Positions 33,948 to 45,900 of a DNA stretch of 64,000 nt are shown here, in pieces (within the stretch, counting starts at the first letter, position 1; each line of letters opens with the position of its first letter). The notes beneath the pieces are model-generated. The model was given only the letters and a program-made list of their open reading frames with translations. It ran no database searches and was not told where the DNA came from. This DNA is from Diphasiastrum complanatum (taxonomy: Eukaryota > Streptophyta > Lycopodiopsida > Lycopodiales > Lycopodiaceae), in contig CM055102.1 of assembly GCA_029204225.1 (NCBI GenBank), forward strand, positions 45,573,484-45,637,483. The letters are read 5' to 3'. The position numbers and the translations under genes are program-made.

Positions 33948-36900
33948 AAACTCTAAGGCGGACAGGCAACCCAAAGTGGAAATGGCCTTCTCACAGAATA
34001 GGAGAGCGAACCTTGTTGCAAACAAATCAGCAAGCGTGCCACTTCCAACCTTTGTGGACTCCCTTGGGAAACCGCAACCTCTTAGCAAATTTCTACAACA
34101 ACGTGCTGGGATGGAATCGGTGCTTAACACTAAAGCTCTCCAACAATGTGAACAGATAGGCTCAAATGTTTTCAGGTAGCAACCAGTACATTGCTATTTA
34201 GCTTAAAATCGAGCTTTTGTTATGTTTTTGATCTGTTCTATCTGGTGGGGAAGGCTTGAGTACAGATGTCGCTGGCTAAGGTGCTTGCAGAACAGTTTCA
34301 TGTGCAAAGATCATTCTTTTTCACTGAGCAGATTTTTGCATTTTCATCTTCTTTGTGTTAGTTGGTTACAACTTACAACCGAAGAAGCATTTTATGAATG
34401 GCCTTATGTGAAAACGATACATGTTTTTCTGTTTTTACATCCAAAAAAGAATTTTGTTTTTAGTATTAGGCTTAAGTTCTTCCGAGTAGTTAGTACCAGC
34501 CTTTAGGACAATTTTCTTATATGGAGTTAGAACCTGAAGATGCGGGAATTTGCATGAATGCCTATGGATTATATGAATTCAGACCATAGTTGCAGCGCGA
34601 TTCAGAATCGCGATTCCGATTCGCGATTCGGGATTTTCCCAGAATCGTGTAGAATTGAATTTTTTTTTTTTTTTTGAAATTTTTTTAGGCAATATGGGTA
34701 TCAGATGAAAGCTCTGATCGAGGGGATTATGATTGTGTAGTTTGCCGACTGTTTCGGGTGCGAAACACCAAAAAGTGTGTTTTCACTCGGGGAGTTGGAA
34801 GGCTAAATCATGAAGAGGCCTTACCGTCGGGGCCGGGGTCTACCGGCAGCCCCCGGACCTCGCCGTTGGGGGGTGTTGCCCCCCAAACCCCTCACCGGGG
34901 GGCTACCGCCCCCCGAACCCCCCGTTTCCCGGGGGCCTACTGTCCCCCGAACCCCCTAGAGCTTCTTGCTATATAGACATTGTAGATAAAAATGCCACCG
35001 TCCCCCTGTAGATAAAAATGGGGTCCAAATGCGCGCCGAGAAGGGCCCAATATTTATGCCCCCAACTGTATGTACATTGCACTCACATCTCCAGTGAACC
35101 AATTGCAAAAGTGATCATCATCCATACAGTTGATAGTCCAAACTGTAGCATTAACATTTACCGAAAACCAGAGCAAATGACAACCGGATAGCTACTGAAA
35201 ATAAGATTTGTTTGTGCCTCATCTACTGCACTTATGAGAGGCAAAACGCTGGTTTGACCATTGATCCCCTAAAAAAATTTCAGCAATAAGCTATTTTTCC
35301 AAAAAAAAAAAAATTATTATTATTTTTTTTTTTGCGATTATGGGTCGCGAATCGCGATTCGCAGAATCGCGACCCGCGAATCGCAGACCCAGCGAATCGA
35401 GATTTGCTGCAACTATGATTCAGACTAGTATTGATGTCATTAAGATTAATTTTATCAAGCAAGCATGTATGCCTCTACTTTAAGCTTATCTATGCCTTTA
35501 TAGTCGAGTTGCTGGGAATGAATAAGAGATTACAACAAAGTCTAGATTGGGTATCAGCTATAGGTGTTAAGTAAACTTTGTTTTTTCAGGATATAAATCT
35601 GGATGATATTGAAGTAGCTGAAGAAATTTCATTTATCATTTTTTTTTTAATACTATCTTTTCCAAAAAAAGAATCAACAAGTAATGAAAAACAACAAAAT
35701 TTGTAAAACAACAAAGTAGAAATGAGTAGATCTTTGATCATGCTGGTAGATCTGGCTGCCATTCACTGGGGCGTCAAATCTTCTTCCATCTAGGTGCTCC
35801 AAAATAACTGCTCCGTACGACAATATTTCTTTCACTTTGTATGGTCTTTCACCTGTAAATTTCAGTTTCCCTTTGATCAATTTGTCTTATACATCAATGC
35901 TAGATCTTTTTCCTTTAAATCTTTTTTATGTAAACGACGATCATGCCATGCCTTGCGACGAGCTTTTTCTACTGCTAGTGCATGGACTGCCATCAATTTG
36001 GTTTCACAAAGTTTATGCAAAGCCTCATAACAATGTAGGCACTAGGTTTTGGATGAGATAATTGCAGGGATATTCTTTTGTCAAGATTAAACTTTGTAGA
36101 TTGGAAAAGCTCTCTGCAGAAAGAGATAGTTGCTCAACTTGGTCTATGCTCAGGTGTTTTTTGCAGAAAGTTGAAATACTTAATTTTGAAGTTGCTCCAA
36201 TTGTGGATTTACGTGTCATTACCACCAACAATGAATGCATCGTCGAGATGCTATCGTGCAAGGTATTAATGCATGCCACAAACTCACTTGTGATCTGCTG
36301 TACTTACATATACATCTGCGGAGATTTGATCGAAGAGTCTTGTGATAAGACTTGACTTCAATTTTTTGGCTTATCTCTTGTAGTTTGAAGGTTCTGAAGT
36401 CGTTGAGAGTCAAAACAAGCACTTTTCTGGTAAGCTTTTGTTTTCTGAAGAAACGCAAGAAAAGGATGCCAAGATCTTTGCACTAATGTTTTAATCGCTG
36501 TTACTGTAAATTTTTCTTCTTCTTTTATTTTTCTCAGCAACAAATCTATATATGATGGAATTCTCAAAACATTTTGTGTTTGTTTTAAAGTTTATTCATT
36601 CCTCTCTAGAACAGTGTTCAGATTATGTAATGAAGATCGCTTGAACAGCCATAGTAAAACTAGAATAAGTGTATACTAGTTACTGTCTAAATAGCACACA
36701 CTGCGAGAGATACTGCAAGGGGTGTGATTAATTATTGAAGATCAATAGCATTATGGTAGCCTTTATGAAAATGCTGATAAAGAAAAGCTGATTTGAAAAT
36801 GAATGTAACCAGCTTAACTAAGAGTATGCCAAAACTAAGAGCTATTCTGAAATCTATCTATCTGCCTCACGAGGAAACATCACGGCACGTGTCTATTTGT

Positions 36901-39900
36901 AGCAGACTTGTTGAAGGTCCAACGAGTTAGGGAGTCTGATAAAATTGAGGAAGCTTATGCAAATGCCAAGTGACTGCTGACAGGAGTAAGTGACCTTATC
37001 CTAATGCTAGAGGGACTCAATAGGTCAAACCATTAGGAATACTGACACATAATAACAAAGACTGTTGGGGGGCTCAAGGACCAATGGACTGTCCATAGAT
37101 GGCGAGTAAGTCACCCTCCAAAGACACAGTCTTCAATGTCAGTATAAAGAAAGCGTCGATGCTAAAAAGTGGGAACTGCTGCAGAACAGTGTACACTAAA
37201 CCAAAAATTAATATTGAGAAGAAGATGACGGAAACAAGGACTTAATAGCACAGTGTATTAGTCCAGAAGCCATTAAACTGTATGTGCTGAAACAGTTGAG
37301 AACAACTTGAACTATGAACAGGTACAAGCTGTTGTGAATCACCATGCTTAATGGATGGACTGGGACTGAGAATACCGCATAGAAAGATGGACATGAACAA
37401 GAGAATCAAGGCATGCGGAAAGAACTTCATTGCATATAATAAGATCCCATGCCATCTATCAAACAATGATTGCCACCTCAATGTAGTCAATGGCACAATT
37501 TTCCTAAGAAAAATCTAGGCCCATCATATAGACGGGGAGACTTGCACTTTGCATCCTCAGGCAGTTGCAACTTATAAGCTATCTCACTGACCTTTTTAAT
37601 AATTTGCCATGGTCCACAATACCTTGGTGATAGCTTTGCACACTTGCCAGTTCTCATCACCTTAGATTTAGGTGCCACTAGCAAAAAGACCATATCCCCT
37701 CTCTTGAACACCCTGTATAGGCGATTTTCGGGTACGTAAGTCTCCGCTCTAGCTCAAGCCTTGGAAAGATTTTGTCGTGCTAAATCCAACTTAGCCTGCA
37801 TTTGAGTCAAGGATTCTGCAGCGCTAGGTACCTTCCCGACGACGTACAACTGACCAAGTTAACCCGTAATTTCATTAAGACACTATATTCTTGGTACGCC
37901 AAGTGGACTGATCACCCACATGAGCGCCAAGTGTCCTTGGACCATAATAGCTGGCAGTGGGCTTAAAGGCTTGCCTATGGATGGGAGGACAACATTCTAC
38001 ACACCGGCTAGCTTGGGGAGAGGAGCTTGGAGCTCTTGGCTTCTAACAGAGTTTCTCTGTACTCCTCCACGGTTTAGTCTATGACTGCATACCTGATCTT
38101 GAACTATAGAACCGGTTTAGTCTATGACTGCATACCTGATCTTGAACTATAGAACCAACGGGAGAATAGGGATGATCCTTTGCTACAACTAGAGTTCATG
38201 ACATATATCCTGGTCAGCTACAATAGTGGAAACATCATGTAAATCAGCCAGTGGATACATAGCATGAATAAGATCCTCGGGAAAAGCTTACTAGTTAGGG
38301 GAAGCATTTTGTCTATATGCCTCCCGCCAATTCTAAGCTCTACGTCACAAGAAGAAAACACCAAACATGATCCTAAAAGCATTGCTTTCTGGATAGATCG
38401 CAAAATAGGACTCGAATGAGTTTAACCAGATATTTTGGTGTTCACAAAGGACCCATAATAGATAGGAATAAGAATAAGAAACGAATGAGTTGAGAATGTG
38501 CCATGAAAAAAAGTGAGTGAAAGTCGTCAACTTGTTTTCTTTTTCTTTTTGTTTTTTCAACACTTACAAAGATGATGTGGATGAAACAAACAAAAGAAAA
38601 TGAAATGGTAAAAATGAAAGGAGCAGAAACACTAGCTAAAATATGGAAAAAGTGGAAATCTTAATAAGCAGATCTGAAGCACAACTGGTGTGAAAGTATG
38701 CAATAAGAAGCTATTGAGGGAGCCATCTACCCAAGTAGATCTTAGGTCAAATACGAACAGGCTGAAAAAGGGCTGCTATAAATGTGATGAATGGATGTTG
38801 AAAAATCACTATGGAAACCCCTCAAAATAGGTGCTAGACGGCAATAGAGGTTGTCCACATGTTGCAAAAATCAGCATGCAAAAAGAGTAATAAAACTGTG
38901 ACAATACCTTCAAAAGGTAGGCACATGATGTCAACGTAGGTTGTCTTTTGTCTTGCAAATCCTCGTTGAGGCAAAACCTTCAAAGTGGATTATCTTGAAT
39001 TAGAGATTTGCAATTGACGAGCTGTAAAGTTTGTTGCACTTGTTGGTTAAGAATACAACAATGCACTAACTCAGCTTGAAATTTGAAAGATAAAGATCCA
39101 CTTGGAATCTGAAACAAAATCTTATAAAACAGAAAATGGACTATTCCAATTTGACCAAAGTTTGACTTTGCAATGACTTCACTTCTAGCAAGTAAAAAAG
39201 GATAGAAATTGGATCTTAAGGCTTGTAGGACAACACAAAACATGTAAATCCACAAAAAAGAGGAATAGAAAAGTGCTGTTCATAAAATTTAGAAGTACTT
39301 CCTTTCACCAAAATTTTCATTTTGAAATAATTTTTGAAAGAGAACTCTGATCAAGTGTGTGCCCTGATCCTTTGCTCCCAAAAGTGTGTCTATTTTCAAT
39401 TTTTGTCGCTAAAATATATAAAATATTTGTCGCCAAAGTAAACAATTAGCGTTTCTGGAATCGGGATTTCTAGACATTAGAAAACGAAGAAAATGACTTT
39501 GCCAAGGGTGTCTAACTGCTAGGAAACCAATGCAACTCACAAGTCACTAGTTATCATGAAAAATGTCTATTGAGGGATAGAGAGAAAAATTGGCTAGAGA
39601 ACAAAGAATTTCTAGAGAGAATCAAAATAAACAATCACAGAAGGTAGGAAAGTGCTTTGATAGTATGTTAGGAACACAATCACATATATTGATGTCAATG
39701 AAGCATAAAGAGACAACACATGAAGCAAATGATAGTTCCTCTACAAGAATGATCAAAGGCATCACATAATATGCATGGCTAAAGCCTTACAAGTAGTAGC
39801 AATGAGTTCTTTCACAAAGAGCTCAAGCAATACCAAATGAATGAGCTAAGAAATGAATATTTCTAATGCCTATCTATAGTCCCTTGAGGAATCCTAGAAA

Positions 39901-42900
39901 CAACATTCAAATCATAAAGGTGGCAAAACTTTTAGAGGGAAAATAGTGCGCCGTCCTATAAGACCCCCATAAATACCTAACAAAAGTTTGAAAAAGAGCC
40001 CTAGGGCGGCCTGTACATGAATAGAAGGGCATGTGGCCAACATAATGAATAAAAGTGGCAAGTTGTGAGGCATGACCATATTGCGAGAGGCACCAATGAT
40101 CGTGCTAGATGGACTAGACGTCCATAACAATCTCGATACAATGTATATTTTCCATTTTGAACTTCTGGATAGCATAATTAGGTCCATTTAAATTTATGTA
40201 CTGGCACTAGCCCCTAACTAGTATACCCTTACGTATTGGGCCATTACCATTAAGGGCATGTCCTTGTGGCACCCAAGTACCCTAAATTGCCTTGCCCTAG
40301 TCGCTAGCAGATGTCACTAAGGGCCTCTAGATAGAATACACAGGGGTGCCATTTGCTCATTAGGTAGCTTATGATATTGGTTACTTTCTTAGTCCTAACT
40401 AGGTTTCAGCTATCCATGGCTTGTAGGGCTATGCTAATGTTCATTTTGATGCATCTATGCTATTCTTGTAGGGATTAGTCTTTGCTGCCTCATATATGAT
40501 CTTTATGCTTCATTGATGCTAAAATTTGTGATTCAGTTCATAACTTGGTATCAGAGTACTTTCCTGCCTTGGTGGGATTACTAGTTTTCGGATCTTCAAT
40601 TTTCTTTGGCAGATCTTTAGTGGAAAGTTAGTGGAAGCATATCCGCTGAACTTGGCGGCAAAAAAAGAAAATATTTTTTTAGCGGATTATTTTTAGTGGC
40701 TATGTAAAACCAAACAAAGATAAAAGATTCTCAAACAAGAAAGTCGGCTAGACATAGGCCCCAAAAAATGAGCAAGGTAGTTCAAACTGTGGCAGCAAAG
40801 AGGGTGACGCAATGGCTAGAACATAGGCCAAAAACTAGCAAAAAATTGCTAATGAAATATGTGTCGAACTCACCTCCAAATTGTGCGCTAGGGAGAACGG
40901 AAAGTACTGCCTTGTAAAACCAGCAAATGACGTTGTAAATAACCTCAAAAATATGGTGATGCAACCCCCAAAAAAACTGTCAAAAACAAGCAAACAAATG
41001 CTGATAAAAAAGATCCAAAACGTCCTCCAAATAAGGCACTAGATAGTGCAATAGGTACCGCTCAGAAAATCTGCCAAAATCGTTGCAAAAAAAGATATCG
41101 GCCGCTAATCGTGGAAATGCAGTCTAGGCATGCCGCGGCCGAGCAAGAATGGCGTTCTTCAACCCAGTCGTGGTCCACACTCCTGTATCCCATGTTCAAC
41201 CCGAAATTCTTTTGAGAGAAAAGGACCGATATCCCGACGTTGTTTTTTCATGGTTGGATCGGTAGAATAGCCATTTTTCCATGCACGATCCGCTTGACAA
41301 CATGAAGATCGCTACTGCCCTTATGTTTTTACTTGGTAAGGCGTACACATGGTGGCTTACAAGACATTTGATAGTAGTTTGAATTGAACATGTTGGAACT
41401 TCAATCTTATAGTGCCTTCACCTTCGATAATATGTGTACTATCGTCACCAAAATGAACGAATTTCTTTGTACTGTAAGGTGTATAGGAGTGAAAATGCTC
41501 ACGATGACTGGTCGTATGTTGAGTAGCTCCAGAATCAAGAAACCAAGAATCATATAGTGTGCTCAGGATTTTCCATACTTCTTTCAAAGTTTGAGCTTTA
41601 CTTCTTTGGAAGTTTGAGCTTTACGTCATATGGTGCGCTCAGGATGTCCCATACTTCTGATATATTGAGAATGATAAGCGCAAAAACTTTACCATCCTTC
41701 GATTTCCTTTTAGAGTCGGCGCTGTCGTCTTCAAGCTTCAATTCAATACCTGTGACAACAACCCACAACTCATTGGCAATTAACAAGGTTTTTATCTTAA
41801 ATTTCTACACATAGTAATTGGATCTTGTCTGCTATGAGACCGACTTTATTTTGAGAATCCATCTGGAAATTAGTCCGTCGAAAAATCGATGACTTAAGAA
41901 TAAATAGATACCGTGTGACGCTACAATTGGAAATCAATTATCCGATACTGAAATTTGATACCACCCTTTCGAAGATTACGAGCACATGTGCTCTGATAAT
42001 AGGTATGACTTTGATACTATGAAGAGTATCTAATAATAGAGCTCTGATGCCATGTTGGAAGAAGGAAAGAAGATTCGATAGTGATTAAGTCAAAATTGAA
42101 AGACGTACTATTGAGCGCAGCAGAATGATCCTTCTTCTAATGTATGACTATGCCTATCATAAATCAAACAAAGCTATCATGACAATCGTCACGTTCAATC
42201 TTTTAGTAGCTAACTTTGAAATCATTAGCACTAAAGTGATTTCATAGCCAAACAATCATAGAATGAAGCGATGTATAGAATATTGCAGCATCAAACTAAA
42301 CAATGGGAGATTTATCAGCTACTAAGAACTACAGAGAAGCATGCATACATTCCGACATAATACTGAACGCAAATGGATGTAGATTAAAGATCGATTATTC
42401 GGATGAATCACCATCCGATAGTGAATAATCCAACACTCCGAGAGATGAATACTCTCTATCCATAGCTTCTCTCCGAGAGATGAATACTCTCTATCCATAG
42501 CTTCTCCCATAGATCGGAGTCTGACTGATTGAGTGCTTCTTCAATAGTAGTCGGCTCTCAAATGTGATAACAAGCAAATTCATCGATATACCTGTTAGGT
42601 GGTCCGTGATCTCTTGTCGATCTTCTGGGAGACGAATGAGGCTTATAATCATTCCCTTGGTTTTGTTGCTGAGCTGCAACATTTCCTTCTGATCCACTAT
42701 TGATAAGTTGTTCGCCTGAAGTTGACGCATTCGGACCTTCGATAGGAATAGTCGAGTCGAAAATAGGAGTGTTTGATAGTTCGACTTTATAAGCTTTGCC
42801 CTTGCTTTTGAGATTGACATAGTTTCACTGTATCACGATTCGATGCTCATCGAATAGCGATTTCAATTCAAATCCGATTCAACCGATTCAAATTGGATTT

Positions 42901-45900
42901 TCTTGGAATTTGGAATTTTCGAATATCCGAATTAGATTTTTTGGAATTCGGCCGATTTAAATCTCTAAATCGGATGTTTGGTTGTGAGAAAAGCCTAATT
43001 TATATGGAATTTGGAATCTTTAATGCTTATAATTCAGTCATGATATCTATTATCATTCTAAATTCTAGATAGATCTACAAAAAAAGTTTTGAAACGCTAA
43101 AACCGATTCGCCAATTTGAAAACCCTAGGACCGAATGGAAAAGGTCGAATAAAGACGATATCTCGGCTGGTGAATATCCTCGATTCAACGTGATTGTACA
43201 ACTTATAAGCTTTATCTAAAATCGTATAACCAATGAAAATGGATTTGATACTATGGGAGTCCAGCTTCTTCTTGATCTTCTGCGGTATCTGTGCATAGGC
43301 AATACATTCAAAACTCTAAGGTTCGATAGTGAAGGTTTGGAGCTTGTCCAAACTTCATAAGGTGTTTTGTTTGAGAGTTCTTTAGTCGAGCATCTGTTCT
43401 GACTATAAGCTGTAGTGGAAAGAACTTTAGCTCAGAAGAATTTAGGCTATGTCGTGTGAGCAAGCATACACTTAGCCGCTTCGACTAAGGTTCGATTCTT
43501 TCTCTCAGCAAGTCCATTCGACCGAGGCGAATAAGAAGTAATGAATCGTTGCTCAATGTCTTTGTTAAGGCTATACTCCTTGAATTTGGTTAAGGTGTAT
43601 TCTCTCCCATTGTTTGACCTCAGTGCTTTGATTCTTTTACCGGTTTTGAAATCTGCACACTCCTTGAATTGTTTGAAAAGGTTGAAAGCCTCCGATTTCT
43701 GCTTAATTAAATAAACAGCTGTTCTTCTTGAAAATTCGTCAATAAAGGTAATAATGTACTTTGCACCAAGCAACGACATCTAAATGAACAATATCTAGAA
43801 CATCTTTTGTTGCATGCTTATGATTCGATCTAAAAGGAATCCTAGTCTGCTTTCCATAGCCAACAAAGATGCACTTAACTCCTTTATCATCAAGTTTGGA
43901 TCGAAGCTTATCGGGAATGATAGAATAAGCCGTGCAACCAAAGATGGGAAAGTGAGAAACCTTGGGCTTCTTACCATACCAAACTTCAGATTTTGCCTTC
44001 ATAGGATGAATCCAAGTAAATGTAGAAAGGTCATCAATAAAAGTAACAAAGTACTTACACCTTCCAATGGATTCAGTCCTCATTGGACCAAACATATCAC
44101 TATGAACCAAATCGAACTTGCCACGAACTCGAATAGTTTCATCAATTGGAAAAGCTTGCCTTTGCAATTTTCCAAGTATGCATCCTTCGCATACATGTCC
44201 TTCGGGATGCTCAATATTAGGAATGTCTTCAACCATATTGAATCTCTTCAACATCTTCAAGCTAGCAAAGTTGAGATGTCCATACCTAGCATGCCATAAT
44301 TCAGCCAACTTCAAAGAATGTGAACTTGATGCAACAAGACAAGATGATGAAGCCCTTCGCTCATAGGTATCCATAAGCAATGATCATGAGAGATCTCTTT
44401 GGGACTTTGATAAGACATTTGTCTTCTTTGAACTCCACCACCATGCCTTGGTTCATAATAGTAGAGACCGAAATGAGATTCTCTTGATTCCTGGAACATT
44501 AAGTACGTCACTTCTCAACACCTTGAACTTTGCTTCCATCATGCACTTTCACAAGCTTTGTGAAGACCTCTTTGCGATAAGTCATATGACGTGTGGCACC
44601 GCTATCAATCACCCATTAAAAAGATGAAAAAACAGCAACTTGTAAAGCTGAAGATGTGTTCTTCTTGGCTGAAAAACCAACAAGAGATGAAGTGGTAGAA
44701 GTCTCATCTTGAGGAGAGATGAGAGTATAAGTGACAAAAGCATAATCATTATTGAAAAATCATCCTTTTCTTCAAATTGTTGCTCCAAAGTAATGATTCC
44801 TGCACTTGTATCATTACCTCTTTCTTTTTCCTTTGCAAGCCTCTTCCTACATTCTTTGATGTACTTCTTGCAATAGTGGCACTTACCCTCCTTCTTGGAG
44901 CCTTGTCCTTGATCTTGAGCTTCCTTAGGTTTTTGATCACCTTTGGAAGTGTTGGGGTTGGATGAAGGCTTCCTTTCCACTTGCCTTTACCTTTGCCTTT
45001 CACAAATAAAGCTTGATCCTATTGCTCACCACCACCAAATTTGATTTGTGTTTGCTCCTCCTGAAGAAGCAAGCCAACAAGTTCATCAAAGGAGATTTGT
45101 TGTGCCCTAAGAGAAATGCTCAATGATGACACAAATGGAAGGTAAGAATCAGGAAGAGAGTTGAGAGTAATAGATACAAATTGTGAGTTCTCAATTACCT
45201 CATCTATGTTGAAGCTCCTCTCAAAGATTCTTGATCTTCGTCAAGTGGTTCGTAAGCAAATTACCTTCTTGCATCTTCAAGATAGAAAGTTGATTTCGAA
45301 GATAGACCACTTTTGCCGCATTCTTTACTTGAAACATCTTGGCAAGAGTCTCCCAAGCACTTTTGGAAGTCTTGCAAGCCCTAATATGTGGAGGGATATT
45401 TTCTCTTCACTGATAATGCAATGACAGATTGTGCTTGTGTATCTCGTCGATCCCACTTCTTTTGCTCTTCGGAAGACACGTTGTTGATGAAGTAGTTTTT
45501 AGTTGGTGTAGTGAGCCAAGGTAGGTGGCCTCTCTTCCTCACCATTAACTACTTCCCATAAACCTTTCGGAATAAGAAGGTTCTTAATCATGTAGCACCA
45601 CAAAGAATAGATTGTGCATCCAACCTATCTTCATTAAATAAAGAACCGATTGAATGAAGTTAACACCAAAACTAGGTTTGTGGCCGAAAACGAGTGCACA
45701 ATACATGCACGTATAGGGCAGATGGTAGTGCCCTCTTGCAAGCTAGCCAACTCGAAAATTTTAGCAAGAAATTTGTAAAAAACACATGTATCTTAGATGG
45801 GCAATCCTACAAACAAGTGGATCTGAAAATTTCAGCATGTATTAGACTTAAAAAACACATGCAAATGGCTTGAGCATGGGCGCCCTATGACAAACCCTCA

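Noticed and set aside
34264-34278. Candidate 15-bp microexon (after ACAG, before GTGC) for the DUF1997 gene
   Set aside because: It would read C-R-W-L after Arg, but its length breaks the reading frame into the exon at 36167.
34758-34976. 73-residue Pro/Gly-rich frame
   Set aside because: It is the GC-rich core of the hAT-like MITE, with no similarity to transposases.
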